Origin: Chloroflexi bacterium 54-19
Lineage (GTDB): Bacteria; Chloroflexota; Chloroflexia; Chloroheliales; Chloroheliaceae
Length of the DNA: 64,000 nucleotides
Assembly: GCA_001898225.1 (NCBI GenBank)
Contig: MKTJ01000013.1
Coordinates: 173,324-237,323, forward strand
Direction: 5' to 3'
The notes under the pieces are model-generated. The model was not told where the DNA came from. It did no database searches and saw only the letters and a program-made list of their open reading frames with translations. Position numbers and translations under genes: made by a program. This document shows positions 1 through 8,411 of this stretch, piece after piece (position 1 is the stretch's first letter; each line of letters starts with the position of its first letter).

Positions 1-332
1 ACCAAAAAGGCGTTGGAAATCGACTCCTGTTGCTCGTAAGTATCGAGCGGGGTGAGTTCCTCGCTACTGAGGAGCGGTTCGGGCAGCCAGGGGCCGACAT
101 AGACCTCGCGCCGGACTTTGGCCGAACGCAGGTAATCAATCGCCAGGCGAGTCAAAATGGTGCAGAGATAAGCCTGGGGCGAAGTGATTTCTTCGTCGGA
201 GGCGTTTTGCCAGCGCAAAAAGGTCTCCTGCAAGAGGTCTTCCGAGTCGACCACGCTGCCGGTCATGCGGTAGGCAATCGCGAAAAGGAGTTTGCGTTCC
301 TGGTTAAAGGCTTCCAACCGGTTGTTTTCCAC
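1..332 (-). CDS. ECF sigma factor, ECF41/SigJ-like (partial, runs off the left edge)
   Basis: N-terminal 110 residues of an RNA polymerase sigma-70 family factor, cut by the window edge. Region 2 is recognisable: the LFAIAYRMTGSVVDSEDLLQ stretch (residues about 16-35) followed by ETFLRW, then LAIDYLRSAKVRREVYVGPW around residues 63-82. The GPWLPEP signature is typical of ECF41 factors, which normally carry a C-terminal SnoaL-like domain in place of a separate anti-sigma factor; that part lies outside the window. The chosen start is a GTG overlapping the last 29 bases of the upstream FAD oxidoreductase gene, with GAGG a few bases before it, so translation is probably coupled. ECF41 genes are usually neighbours of an oxidoreductase, decarboxylase or epimerase that they control, which fits here. 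Confidence 0.88.
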   Translation of the reverse strand, partial: MENNRLEAFNQERKLLFAIAYRMTGSVVDSEDLLQETFLRWQNASDEEITSPQAYLCTILTRLAIDYLRSAKVRREVYVGPWLPEPLLSSEELTPLDTYEQQESISNAFL

Positions 333-1644
333 GCTGAACCTCAATTTCCTGTGGTTGTGTAGCCGGGTCATTGATAAGCCGGGCGGCCCGGCGGGCGCTG
401 GAAAGGACCGAGTCCAAAAGCAACCCTTCCGGTCCCACCCAATCCCCGGCCAGGTAGAGATTGGCAAAACCGGGTACGGTCGGCCCGAACCTTCCAGCCA
501 GCCCACCCTGGTCTGCCCTCGGAAAAGCGTTGATTACGGTCATGTGCGGTAAGAAACGCTTTTCCAGCACTTCGTCCCGCCAGCCCGGCTGAACCTTATC
601 CATAAAAGCTTCCAGTTCCCGCTCGTCATCCTTCGCCACGGTTGTTTCATCGGGCCGCAAATATTTTGCGACGTGCAGGACGGTCGTCCCGGCAGGACCG
701 AGTTTGGCGTAAGCGGAATGTACCGAATAATAGAGGGGTACGTCAATACCCGGTACGAAGGTCCGGTCCGGGTACGGCAACTCCTTCAAGGCTATATCGA
801 GACAGGCCGCCCTGGCCGGTTGGACCGCTTTGGCCCAGGTTTTCAGGGCCGTATTATCGACCAGTTGGGCCGCTTCCTGGGGTTCTGCCGCCAGCACGAC
901 CGCCACCGCCGGTATGAACTCGCCGGAAACCAGCCTGACCCCTTCCACGCGTCCGTCCCCCACGACCTCCGCCACCCGCTTCCCGGCCACGATTTTTACA
1001 CCCGCGTCGAGAGCGGCCTGGCGCAGGTTGTTTACAAGGGTTTGCCAGCCGCCATCCAGGTAACGCACCCCTGTTTTCAGGACATGTTTTAGCTGGATAA
1101 CAAACGTGTCTGCGCTCTGCAACTCCGGTGCGTTCGTATAGGTCGCTACCCGGTCGAGCGCGTAAAGAGTCTGGCGGGCGGCTTCGCTCAGTTTGGTCTG
1201 GTTCAGCCACTCCTCGACCGAGAGATGCGCCAGCTTAGCGGGGTTGACCGTAAAAAGCCGGGCCAGGAATTTAATAAGACCAGGAAAATCCCGCAAGCCC
1301 AACCAGCGCGGGTTAAAGAGCGGGGTAAACCCGCCCTGGGGAGTATAGACCTCGCCTTGGTAGAAAACCTCGGCTTTAATCTTGGGCTTTTTGCCGCTGT
1401 AACTCACCCCCAGTTCCCGCAAGATTTGCTCCGCAGGACCGCTACAATAGAGTGCGTGCGGCCCCATATTGAAACGAAAATCGCCAATGACATTGGTGAG
1501 AGCCCGACCCCCCGTGGTATGGGCCTTCTCATAAAGGGTCGTGGTCCACCCGGCGCGAGCCAGGTAGGTCGCGGCGGCCAGCCCGGCCAACCCGCCCCCA
1601 ACCACTATTACCGCACCCGGTTTACTGTTATTATAGGCAGACAT
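304..1644 (-). CDS. FAD-dependent oxidoreductase, phytoene-desaturase/amine-oxidase family
   Basis: Flavoprotein of 446 residues. The N-terminus has the dinucleotide-binding Rossmann motif VVGGGLAGLAAATYLARAG (residues about 14-32) followed by an acidic residue and the GGRA motif (about 45-48) of the amine-oxidase/phytoene-desaturase superfamily. The C-terminus holds the matching FAD-contact segment NLYLAGDWVGPEGLLLDSVL (about 395-414). The substrate cannot be told from sequence; protoporphyrinogen-oxidase-like or carotenoid-desaturase-like roles are both possible, and no carotenoid genes are nearby. It is translated ahead of, and overlaps, the ECF41-type sigma factor gene, suggesting it is the oxidoreductase partner of that sigma factor. 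No signal peptide is seen, so it should be cytoplasmic. Confidence 0.85.
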   Translation of the reverse strand: MSAYNNSKPGAVIVVGGGLAGLAAATYLARAGWTTTLYEKAHTTGGRALTNVIGDFRFNMGPHALYCSGPAEQILRELGVSYSGKKPKIKAEVFYQGEVYTPQGGFTPLFNPRWLGLRDFPGLIKFLARLFTVNPAKLAHLSVEEWLNQTKLSEAARQTLYALDRVATYTNAPELQSADTFVIQLKHVLKTGVRYLDGGWQTLVNNLRQAALDAGVKIVAGKRVAEVVGDGRVEGVRLVSGEFIPAVAVVLAAEPQEAAQLVDNTALKTWAKAVQPARAACLDIALKELPYPDRTFVPGIDVPLYYSVHSAYAKLGPAGTTVLHVAKYLRPDETTVAKDDERELEAFMDKVQPGWRDEVLEKRFLPHMTVINAFPRADQGGLAGRFGPTVPGFANLYLAGDWVGPEGLLLDSVLSSARRAARLINDPATQPQEIEVQRGKQPVGSL

Positions 1645-1739
1645 TTGCTTCTCCTTTGCACTTGCACTTGAAATAAGTCCATTCGCAACAGGAGACGTAA
1701 GGGCCTGCGATTTTGTGACAAATTTTCAAAGGAATTTTT

Positions 1740-2285
1740 ATGAATCTCGAAATCAAACCGGCTACCGAGGCGGATTTACAGAAAGTCCTGGAAATACTCA
1801 ACGAGCTTTCGGCCTGGAGCGCGGCCACCGGAAAGAAGATGGAATGGCCCTTACCCTGGCCGTCCGACTACATCGCGGAAATTATCGAAGCGGGTGAGAT
1901 GTACCTGGCTTACCGGGCGGACCGGTCCGCGAACCAGTTCGTAGGCCAACCCCGGGACGCACCGGTGGCGACCTTTGAGCTGAGTTCGTCAGACGAAGAA
2001 GCCTGGGGCCCCCAGCCGCCCGACGCCTTTTATGTGCATCACCTGGGAGTGCGGCGTTCCCAAAACGGCAAAGGCGTGGGCGGGCAACTACTGGAATGGT
2101 CGGCCAGGCACGCCCTCGCCAATGGCAAAAGCTTCTTGCGGCTGGACTGTATCGCCTCCAACCCCTTTTTGCAAGAGTATTATAAAAAGGCCGGGTTTAC
2201 CCACGTGGGCTACCACTACCTGCCTCACGACCGGGGGATGATTTGCCTCTTTGAGAAAACCCTGGCCGAGCAACCCGGCTTATAA
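1740..2285 (+). CDS. GNAT family N-acetyltransferase
   Basis: Acetyl-CoA-dependent acetyltransferase of 181 residues, normal length for a single GNAT domain. Motif A is visible at residues about 98-120: FYVHHLGVRRSQNGKGVGGQ, matching the V-x-x-x-x-R/Q-x-x-G-x-G/A pyrophosphate-binding loop. It is followed by LRLDCIASNPFLQEYYKKAG (about 138-157), the usual motif B region with the conserved Tyr. The acceptor is unknown. The ATG start is preceded by AAAGGAA about eight bases upstream. It is transcribed divergently from the FAD oxidoreductase and convergently with the redoxin gene, whose stop lies 14 bases away. Confidence 0.88.
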   Translation: MNLEIKPATEADLQKVLEILNELSAWSAATGKKMEWPLPWPSDYIAEIIEAGEMYLAYRADRSANQFVGQPRDAPVATFELSSSDEEAWGPQPPDAFYVHHLGVRRSQNGKGVGGQLLEWSARHALANGKSFLRLDCIASNPFLQEYYKKAGFTHVGYHYLPHDRGMICLFEKTLAEQPGL

Positions 2286-2299
2286 CTCCCGCCGGAACT

Positions 2300-2872
2300 T
2301 TAAGATTTAGCCTTATAAGGGTAATGCAAAGAGTGGTCGCCGCTCTCCCAGTTTTCACGCAACCCCGGCTTTGACAGGTCCCAGTCCGGGCGCACTTTCT
2401 GGAAAACCTCGCGCAAGTCCTGCCACAAATCCTGGGCCGAGGGTCGTCCCCAGAACCAGTAACCGTTATAAATCTTGTAGACAACCAGGCCCGGTTCCAG
2501 GACGAGGGTATGCGGTATCATGGGGTCATGGTGAGGGTCGGTATATTCCTGGATGTCGAGGTCCTTCTGGATGATGCGGCGCGGGTCGGTCAGGAAAGGC
2601 CATTCTGCCCCGACCGAATCGCGGAATTCGTTAGCCTCCAGGATATTATCGGTCGATATGGTAACAATCTTGGTGTAGGCGTTTCTAATCTTCGGGTATA
2701 AGCCGACCAGTTCGTGGTGTTGCTGGGCTTCTTTTGGGCAGTAATGGCCCCGCGAAAGCACCAGGATCATCGGGTCGGCACCCTGCAATTCACTCAACTT
2801 ACGGCGAGTTTTGGCGTGGTCGGTCAGTTCATAATCGGGGAATTTCGCGCCTGGGACAATATCAGCCCGCAT
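2300..2872 (-). CDS. Peroxiredoxin-like redoxin-domain protein (AhpC/TSA)
   Basis: Thioredoxin-fold protein of 190 residues resembling the AhpC/TSA redoxin family. The fold start GAKFPDYELTDHAKTRRKLS (residues 8-27) and the active-site strand ILVLSRGHYCPKEAQQH (about 36-52) are clear. The cysteine in YCPKE is the only one in the protein, so a reduction mechanism would need an external thiol (1-Cys type). The C-terminal part contains a GRPSAQDLWQDLREV helix typical of the family. Cytoplasmic. A good Shine-Dalgarno (GGAG) precedes the ATG. Monocistronic, convergent with the GNAT gene. Confidence 0.8.
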   Translation of the reverse strand: MRADIVPGAKFPDYELTDHAKTRRKLSELQGADPMILVLSRGHYCPKEAQQHHELVGLYPKIRNAYTKIVTISTDNILEANEFRDSVGAEWPFLTDPRRIIQKDLDIQEYTDPHHDPMIPHTLVLEPGLVVYKIYNGYWFWGRPSAQDLWQDLREVFQKVRPDWDLSKPGLRENWESGDHSLHYPYKAKS

Positions 2873-3058
2873 GGTTGGCTCCTTTCAGGATACCTTTTTT
2901 TGTTTCCAATGGGAGTTGAACGACAATAAACGGATTTTAGCCCGATTCTAAAAGTAAGTAAAATTTTCCACCCCTTTGAAACAATTGCCCCTTCTCCAAC
3001 ATTTTATTAAAAAAACAGTTTTCAACCGGTCCGGCCTGGACCCAAAGGAGTTTTCGGC

Positions 3059-3547
3059 ATGTCTCAAGTGCAACCTTTCGACAAAGCGGCCTATAACGAG
3101 CGGGTTCAAAATGGCCCCTGCTTTATCTGCCAGCTAGTTAAAAACCAACCGGAAGAATCGCACTCCGAAATTTACCGGGACGAGGTCGGCATCGTGTTTC
3201 TGAGCAAGTATCCCAGCCAGTATGGCTATACCTTGGTCGCGCCTATCAAGCACCGGGAAAGAGTTACCGCCGATTTTTCGCCCGAAGAATATCTGGCCCT
3301 GCAAAGTTTGATTTACCGGGTTGGAGAAGCCCTCCAAAAGGTTATAACTACCGAACGCTTCTATATTCTCAGCCTGGGGAGCCAGCAGGGCAACCGCCAC
3401 GTCCACTGGCACCTCGTTCCTCTGCCGCCGGGCGTCCCTTACGAAGAACAACAACTGGAAGCCCTCAAAATTGATAAGGGATTTTTGGCCCTGGGCAATT
3501 CCGAAGCCGAGGTTCTGGTTGAGAAAGTCAGGCAATATCTTTTATAG
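3059..3547 (+). CDS. HIT-family nucleotide hydrolase/transferase
   Basis: Histidine-triad protein of 162 residues. The triad appears as NRHVHWHLVPLP (residues about 117-128), where the central His is the nucleophile, giving the H-x-H-x-H-phi-phi signature with one Trp. N-terminal CFICQLVKNQPEESHSEIYR (about 21-40) matches the usual F-C-x-I/x-C entry strand of HIT hydrolases. Members remove AMP or other nucleotides from adenylated compounds such as Ap4A or AMP-lysine; the exact substrate is not readable. AAAGGAG lies eight bases before the ATG. It is followed after 136 bases by a metal-dependent phosphodiesterase gene that has its own promoter. Confidence 0.88.
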   Translation: MSQVQPFDKAAYNERVQNGPCFICQLVKNQPEESHSEIYRDEVGIVFLSKYPSQYGYTLVAPIKHRERVTADFSPEEYLALQSLIYRVGEALQKVITTERFYILSLGSQQGNRHVHWHLVPLPPGVPYEEQQLEALKIDKGFLALGNSEAEVLVEKVRQYLL

Positions 3548-3601
3548 GGGATATGTCGTTTTAGCCTGCGGAACCTTGAAGAGAAAATGGTCAGGCCCGA
3601 C

Positions 3602-3630
3602 TTGAAGAATAGGTGAGGCTGGCATACAAT
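3602..3630 (+). promoter_or_regulatory. Sigma-70-type promoter for the phosphodiesterase gene
   Basis: TTGAAG and TACAAT hexamers separated by exactly 17 bases, 54 bases upstream of the GTG start at 3684. Seen directly in sequence; activity is inferred. Confidence 0.6.
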
Positions 3631-3683
3631 AAGACCGCGAGGAAACCGGCCCGGCATGGGCCAGAAAACGAAAGGAAACGCCT

Positions 3684-5054
3684 GTGGCTTCAATTGTAAA
3701 TCTGGCCGAAACGGCTTTGCTGGCCCGCCAGCAATTACCACCCGAATTCGGACCTGAAGCGGTCCGTCCCAGCTATGACGGGCTCGGTTTGGCAAACGCC
3801 ACCGCCCTGGCAACCCACTGGCTGGCCCCCGACGCGCCCGCCCTCCACGGACAACCGGCCCTACCCCACTTCCAACCCGAACTGCTCAACCAGCCCGAAG
3901 TGACCGCCGCCTGGCAAAACTGGCAGGGCCAGGGGGAAATCCGCCAGGTCGTGCTGCTACTAATTGATGCGCTCGGCTACGACCAGTTGCGGGTAATGAT
4001 GGAGGATGGCACCGCACCGGCACTGGCCGCCGCTACAAACGCCGGGCAGGCTTTTTTTATGCCAGCCACAACGGTCTACCCCAGCACCACTACCACCGCC
4101 CTGACCTCGGCGGCGACCGCCTACGCCCCGGCCCAGCACGGTATCATGGGGACCTACGTCTACTTCCGGGAAATCGGGACGGTCGTGAATGTTATCGGCT
4201 ACCAGCCGAGCCTGGCTCCGACCCGCACCCCTTATCTCGATTACCAGTTCGACCCCGATAGCCTGGTGCCGGTGCCAAATATCTACCGGCGTCTAGAAGA
4301 AACCGGGATAACCGTCGAAATCGTCAACAATTACCTTTTCAAAGGTTCGAGTATCAGCCGCTTTACCAGCGCCGGGAGTATCGCCGGGAAGAAATATTAC
4401 AACGGCTATATCACCGCCGCCGATGGTTTCGCCCAACTGCGAGGACGCCTGCTGGCCCACGCCGAGGCCAACGAAAAGAGTTTTACCTATATGTATCTCT
4501 CGACGGTGGACAGCACCGCCCACCAGTACGGCCCCCTCACACCGAGCAACCGGGCTGAGGTCAGCGCCCTCGATTATTCCTTACAAAAAGAAATCCTCGA
4601 ACCCTTAGCCGGGCGCAAGGATATTGCCTTGCTGCTGGTGGCCGACCACGGTCAGCGTATGAGCGACCCGCTCAAGGCGGCCTGGCTCAACGATTATCCT
4701 GAACTGGCAAACATGCTGGCGGTGCCCCAGACCGGGGAGGCCCGCGCCGGGTGGCTACACCTGAAGCACAACACCGAGATGGCCGCCATTGACTATATCA
4801 ACCGCACCCTGGGCGAGGAATTCCTGGCGGTACCCCAGGCAGAGGCGGTTGCGCTCGGTCTGTTCGGGTTGCCCGGCCAACCGCTCGGTCCCGAATGCGC
4901 CGACCGGACCGGTGACCTGTTGCTGGTTCCGAAAAAAGATTGGCTGGTCCGGCAGCAATTGACCAGAGAACCACGCGTCCCTTACTTCAAAGGCTGTCAC
5001 GGCGGGCTAAGCCGGGCGGAGATGCTTATTCCGTTCCTGGCTTACCGCTTATGA
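3684..5054 (+). CDS. Alkaline-phosphatase-superfamily phosphodiesterase (type I phosphodiesterase/nucleotide pyrophosphatase)
   Basis: Protein of 456 residues with the metal-binding layout of the nucleotide pyrophosphatase/phosphodiesterase family. VVLLLIDALGYDQL (residues about 89-102) gives the first metal Asp. The PATTVYPSTTTTALTSAATA stretch (about 130-149) carries the Thr nucleophile. STVDSTAHQYGP (about 274-285) supplies Asp and His, ADHGQRM (about 319-325) the Asp-His pair, and KGCHGG near the C-terminus the last His. No signal peptide, so apparently cytoplasmic, and the nucleotide or phosphodiester substrate is unknown. Starts at GTG with AAAGGAAAC just upstream. The following 190-residue unknown gene begins 31 bases after the stop and is probably cotranscribed. 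Confidence 0.88.
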   Translation: MASIVNLAETALLARQQLPPEFGPEAVRPSYDGLGLANATALATHWLAPDAPALHGQPALPHFQPELLNQPEVTAAWQNWQGQGEIRQVVLLLIDALGYDQLRVMMEDGTAPALAAATNAGQAFFMPATTVYPSTTTTALTSAATAYAPAQHGIMGTYVYFREIGTVVNVIGYQPSLAPTRTPYLDYQFDPDSLVPVPNIYRRLEETGITVEIVNNYLFKGSSISRFTSAGSIAGKKYYNGYITAADGFAQLRGRLLAHAEANEKSFTYMYLSTVDSTAHQYGPLTPSNRAEVSALDYSLQKEILEPLAGRKDIALLLVADHGQRMSDPLKAAWLNDYPELANMLAVPQTGEARAGWLHLKHNTEMAAIDYINRTLGEEFLAVPQAEAVALGLFGLPGQPLGPECADRTGDLLLVPKKDWLVRQQLTREPRVPYFKGCHGGLSRAEMLIPFLAYRL

Positions 5055-5085
5055 TTTTTTCAAAATAAAAGACAGGAAAACCCTG

Positions 5086-5658
5086 ATGAGTCTATTTAGG
5101 ATTGATTTACGGCTGAAACCAGACCTCCACGGTGACAAAATATTGGCCGGGTGGCCCGAAAAACCGCTCAACCCCGACTTTCTGGTGGTGGCGGCAGGGC
5201 TGGCGCGCTTCGAGCTTGAAAGCAAGGTTATCGGCATCTCGGAAGATGCTAACCAGCCGATTGCGACCGCCACCGACCACCTGACTAGCAAGGAGGTCAA
5301 TTACTGGCTGCCCGATTACACGGGCGGGTTCGCCCTGAACCTGGGCGATGCCGCTCTGAGCGTCAAAAAGGGGACGAAACCGAGCGCCCTGGCCCGCTTT
5401 ATCGAGGAACCGCTCGATTTGCGCTTCGAACGGGTCAAACCGCTCGAAGATGCCCACGGGCACACTGAAAACCTGAAAATCAGCTTTCGCTTTAACGGGG
5501 ATACCGTCACCGAAACAATTGTACCGGAAAACCTGGCCTGGGCCGAAATCGCCCGGAGCCTCCAGGACTTCGTGGTCCAATTCCTGACGCTCAACCCGAA
5601 ACTGGGCGACCAGAAAGACGTGGCCCACCTTCGAAAACTGGTCAGCGAGTTGGCCTGA
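5086..5658 (+). CDS. Conserved hypothetical protein
   Basis: A 190-residue soluble protein I do not recognise. It has no signal peptide, no membrane segment and only a balanced mixture of beta-type and acidic segments. The N-terminus (IDLRLKPDLHGDKILAGWPE) and a central amphipathic part (NLGDAALSVKKGTKPSALARF) show no known catalytic motif. ATG start with GACAGGAAAA upstream. Lying 31 bases behind the phosphodiesterase gene on the same strand, it is likely part of the same transcript and may act with it. Coding is supported by uninterrupted length, codon use like the neighbours and a plausible ribosome site. Confidence 0.7.
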   Translation: MSLFRIDLRLKPDLHGDKILAGWPEKPLNPDFLVVAAGLARFELESKVIGISEDANQPIATATDHLTSKEVNYWLPDYTGGFALNLGDAALSVKKGTKPSALARFIEEPLDLRFERVKPLEDAHGHTENLKISFRFNGDTVTETIVPENLAWAEIARSLQDFVVQFLTLNPKLGDQKDVAHLRKLVSELA

Positions 5659-5977
5659 GCAAAAGTAGTCAGAGGTCAGTAGGCAGTAGCAGTAAAAACC
5701 GGAAAAGATTTTCCGTAAACAAACTTTGGTTTTTTTGAGGTTGATTTCAAGTTTAGAAAATTCTGTGATGTGTGTAATCTGATAGGAATAATTTGAAAAA
5801 AGCTGAAAAATTACTGACTACTGCCCTCTGGCTACTGATTACTTTACCTTCAACGATTAATGCAACTCATACGTTAATCTAACACAGCCTGTTTACTTTT
5901 AAGCTATAATAACTTAACTGGAAAATCGCCGGTAAAAACTTAAAAAACCGGAAACGGGAAAGACGAGGTTCGGAATA
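5659..5977. other. Gene-free region between the phosphodiesterase operon and clpP
   Basis: About 320 bases without a convincing gene. It holds a pair of heptamer-repeat arms in inverted orientation (5664-5696 and 5811-5846) and, closer to clpP, a TATAAT hexamer at 5905-5910 that may be the clpP -10 box; no matching -35 box is evident. Confidence 0.6.
5664..5846. repeat. Heptamer tandem repeats in inverted orientation (element C)
   Basis: Left arm at 5664-5696 reads as 7-base units of the type AGTAGTC/AGAGGTC/AGTAGGC. The right arm at 5811-5846 reads as the complementary type ACTGACT/ACTGCCC/TCTGGCT/ACTGATT. The arms are imperfect inverted copies separated by about 114 AT-rich bases. The same architecture with a related heptamer occurs at 13767-14020. 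Confidence 0.75.
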
Positions 5978-6646
5978 ATGAACATAGGTAATAGCAACAC
6001 TAATAGTAACGGAAATATTTACCTGCCACCAACACCCTCCCTGATTATTCCCAATGTGATCGAGAATACGCCTCGTGGAGAGCGCAGCTATGACGTCTAT
6101 AGCCGCTTGCTCAAGGAGCGGATTATCTTCTTGGGAACAGCGATTGATGATGATGTGGCAAACGTGGTAATCGCTCAACTATTGTTCCTGGAACACGAGG
6201 ACGAGGAACGCGATATTACGATTTATATCAATAGCCCCGGCGGTTCCGTTACGGCCGGTCTGGCTATCTACGACACCATGCAGTTCGTCAAACCGGACGT
6301 GGTGACGATGTGTATGGGCCTGTCGGCTTCGATGGCGACGGTACTGCTCTGCGCCGGGACCAAGGGCAAACGCTACGCCCTGCCGCACAGCACCATCCAC
6401 CAGCACCCTGCCGGGGCCGGTCAGATTAAAGGTTATGCTCCCGACGTGGAAATCCAGGCCCGCTTCCTGCTCGATTTGCAGCGCCGGACCCAGGAAATCA
6501 TGGCCCGCCACACCGGGCGCACCGTCGAAGAACTCAACCGCGACTTCAACCGGGACAAGTATTTCACCCCGGAAGAAGCGGTCGAATACGGGTTCATTGA
6601 CGAAGTGCTGATCAAGGAGCCGAAACTCGCCGCCGCGAACCGCTAA
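5978..6646 (+). CDS. clpP: ATP-dependent Clp protease proteolytic subunit
   Basis: Serine protease subunit of the Clp chamber protease, 222 residues (typical length is about 195-215). The catalytic triad is readable: Ser118 in GLSASMA, His141 in STIHQHPA, and an Asp in [12 protein letters not shown] (about 180). The oxyanion-side glycines lie in [19 protein letters not shown] (about 83-101). The N-terminus has an Asn-rich lead of about 15 residues not normally seen in ClpP. The usual GQAASM motif is GLSASM here. No clpX lies next to it. A strong hairpin terminator follows at 6691-6727. Acts in the cytoplasm with an AAA+ partner encoded elsewhere. Confidence 0.97.
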   Translation: MNIGNSNTNSNGNIYLPPTPSLIIPNVIENTPRGERSYDVYSRLLKERIIFLGTAIDDDVANVVIAQLLFLEHEDEERDITIYINSPGGSVTAGLAIYDTMQFVKPDVVTMCMGLSASMATVLLCAGTKGKRYALPHSTIHQHPAGAGQIKGYAPDVEIQARFLLDLQRRTQEIMARHTGRTVEELNRDFNRDKYFTPEEAVEYGFIDEVLIKEPKLAAANR

Positions 6647-6690
6647 GCCCCAGCCCGGTGTTTAACAAAAACCGGGTCGTTAGGAAAAAG

Positions 6691-6727
6691 AAAAGACCTG
6701 TTTCTCTTATCGGAGACAGGTCTTTTT
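6691..6727. terminator. Bidirectional hairpin terminator
   Basis: AAAAGACCTGT and ACAGGTCTTTT form an 11-bp stem with CTC/GAG pairing inside, flanked by A and T runs, between the converging clpP and Gfo/Idh/MocA genes. Confidence 0.9.
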
Positions 6728-6744
6728 AGTTCGAAAATTTCCGG

Positions 6745-7800
6745 CTAGAGCAAAACTACGTTCCGGGCTTCGGCGGAGTCGAGCGCCCGCATGATAATCT
6801 CCCAGTCCTTGAGGGCTTGCTCGACGGTAGAGACCACCGGGGCATTCTCGCGGACAGCATTATAAAAATTTTCGAACTCAAGGAAGTAACCGCCATCGTG
6901 TTCGGGGTCGACAAACTCCTCAAGCACCTTGGCGTCTTTGCCCGCGCCTTCGGTCAGGACCGCCTTACCTTCGCTTATTTGGATAGCCCCGCTCGTCCCG
7001 ATAATATCGAAAATGTGCAATCCTTCGCCCGGCCCTTTGGCCGCCCCGGAGAAGACCAGGTTGCCCAGTATCCCGTTTCTGAAGCGCGCGTTCAGGACGA
7101 CCGTATCAATCCCGCCCATTACCGGGTGTGTCTCTTTGCTAAACGCCTGCAACTGCTCGATTTCGCCGCCCAACTCGCGCAAAGCCGCTGCCTGGTGGAC
7201 CCCGGCGTCCGCGAAAATGCCGCCCCGGTACTGGTTATCCTGCCGCCAGGGTGTTACGGCAAACCCGGTGGTGGGGTCAGTCCAGAAGCGCGAAACCATC
7301 TGAATCAGGAAAGGCTGGCCAATACGCCCGGCGGCAATCCACTCTTTAGCTTTCGCATAGTCGCGGCGGTAATGGTAATTCTCGGCAATCTCGACTTTAA
7401 CATTCTTAAAGTTGCGGAGGGTTTCGACCAGTTCCTGGGCGTGTTCCAGGTTTCCGGCCAGCGGTTTCTCCGAGATAACGTGCTTACCGGCCCGCGCCGC
7501 GTCCAGGATAATCTGGGCCGTCAGGTGAATTGGCAGCGAAAGCAGGACTGCCTCGACATCATCGGAAGCGAGGACTTCGCGGTAATCTGTTGCCACCCGC
7601 ACGTTCGGGCTGTTCAAATCCTGCTCGGCCAGGCGGGCCACTTCCTGGGCCGCTTTGGGGTCAACATCGCAGCAGACTACCACCCGGAATTTGTCGGTCA
7701 GCCGCTTGAGCGCGGGCCAGTGTAACCATTTGACGGCCAGGCCCGAACCGATAATGCCCAGCCGGATAGGCTCACTCTTTTTCTCTTTGGCTCCTGCCAC
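6745..7800 (-). CDS. Gfo/Idh/MocA-family NAD(P)-dependent oxidoreductase
   Basis: Dehydrogenase of 351 residues. The N-terminal Rossmann motif is LGIIGSGLAVKWLHWPAL (residues about 14-31). The EKP motif that defines the family is in HVISEKPLAGN (about 108-118), where the Lys is catalytic. A C-terminal alpha/beta domain starts near residue 135. The family oxidises or reduces sugars, inositols and related polyols; the substrate is not predictable. It is the last gene of a probable three-gene transcript with proS and the glycolipid-binding-like gene (50-base gap). Two further members of this family lie in the window at 38032 and 46070. Confidence 0.9.
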   Translation of the reverse strand: MAGAKEKKSEPIRLGIIGSGLAVKWLHWPALKRLTDKFRVVVCCDVDPKAAQEVARLAEQDLNSPNVRVATDYREVLASDDVEAVLLSLPIHLTAQIILDAARAGKHVISEKPLAGNLEHAQELVETLRNFKNVKVEIAENYHYRRDYAKAKEWIAAGRIGQPFLIQMVSRFWTDPTTGFAVTPWRQDNQYRGGIFADAGVHQAAALRELGGEIEQLQAFSKETHPVMGGIDTVVLNARFRNGILGNLVFSGAAKGPGEGLHIFDIIGTSGAIQISEGKAVLTEGAGKDAKVLEEFVDPEHDGGYFLEFENFYNAVRENAPVVSTVEQALKDWEIIMRALDSAEARNVVLL

Positions 7801-7850
7801 TTTGGTTTCCTTTCGTCATAGAAATTCGTTTTTCTTAAAAATATATCTTT

Positions 7851-8405
7851 TTATAAAGTGCGGTGAAAGAGGCCGGGATAGTCAATAACCAACCCCTCGC
7901 CGTCGAGGGTTAAATCCCGGACGAAGTCGCGGCTTTCCGATTCGTAACGGTAAACTTGCGGCCCCAATTTTGTATAGTGCTGCACAACCGGGAACGGGTC
8001 CAACTCAGGCAGAGGAATATAGAGGACCCTGATAGAGGCCGTTTCCCCTGGTTTGAGCGAGAGACGGCGGACCGGCAGGGTGTTGGTAAAAGGGGTGGCC
8101 CGGATGTCTACGTCCAGGCACCCGGCGAATTCGGGCCGGGGTTGGCCGTCCGGCCCGGTCCAGTTGCCGGAACCATCCGCTAAAAGTTCGAAGTCATTCC
8201 CGGTAGTAGTATCCCAGATTTTCACCCGGCGGACCCGCCAGAGAGGGTCACACTCCACCTCGTAACCGATAGCCCAGGTGGTGGCTTCCTCGGCGTCGCC
8301 GCCTACCACCACACTCCGGGCGCGGACGCCCCGGTCGTCTACCGTCAGGTGAAGTTGTTCGAGCCCTTCCCCTTCCGAGGAGGCCCACCGGATGATTTTC
8401 TGCAT
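7851..8405 (-). CDS. Putative glycolipid-binding domain protein
   Basis: A 184-residue protein that matches what I recall of the 'putative glycolipid-binding' family (PF06475). It has an early Trp (IIRWASSEGEGLEQ), YEVECDPLWRVRRVKIWD (residues about 48-65), the distinctive CLDVDIRATPFTNTLPVRRL segment (about 95-114) and the closing GLVIDYPGLFHRTL. The biochemical role of the family is not established. No signal peptide, so the protein should be cytoplasmic. It begins six bases after the proS stop codon and is surely cotranscribed with it; no functional link to tRNA charging is known. Confidence 0.82.
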   Translation of the reverse strand: MQKIIRWASSEGEGLEQLHLTVDDRGVRARSVVVGGDAEEATTWAIGYEVECDPLWRVRRVKIWDTTTGNDFELLADGSGNWTGPDGQPRPEFAGCLDVDIRATPFTNTLPVRRLSLKPGETASIRVLYIPLPELDPFPVVQHYTKLGPQVYRYESESRDFVRDLTLDGEGLVIDYPGLFHRTL

Positions 8406-8411
8406 TTTTGT

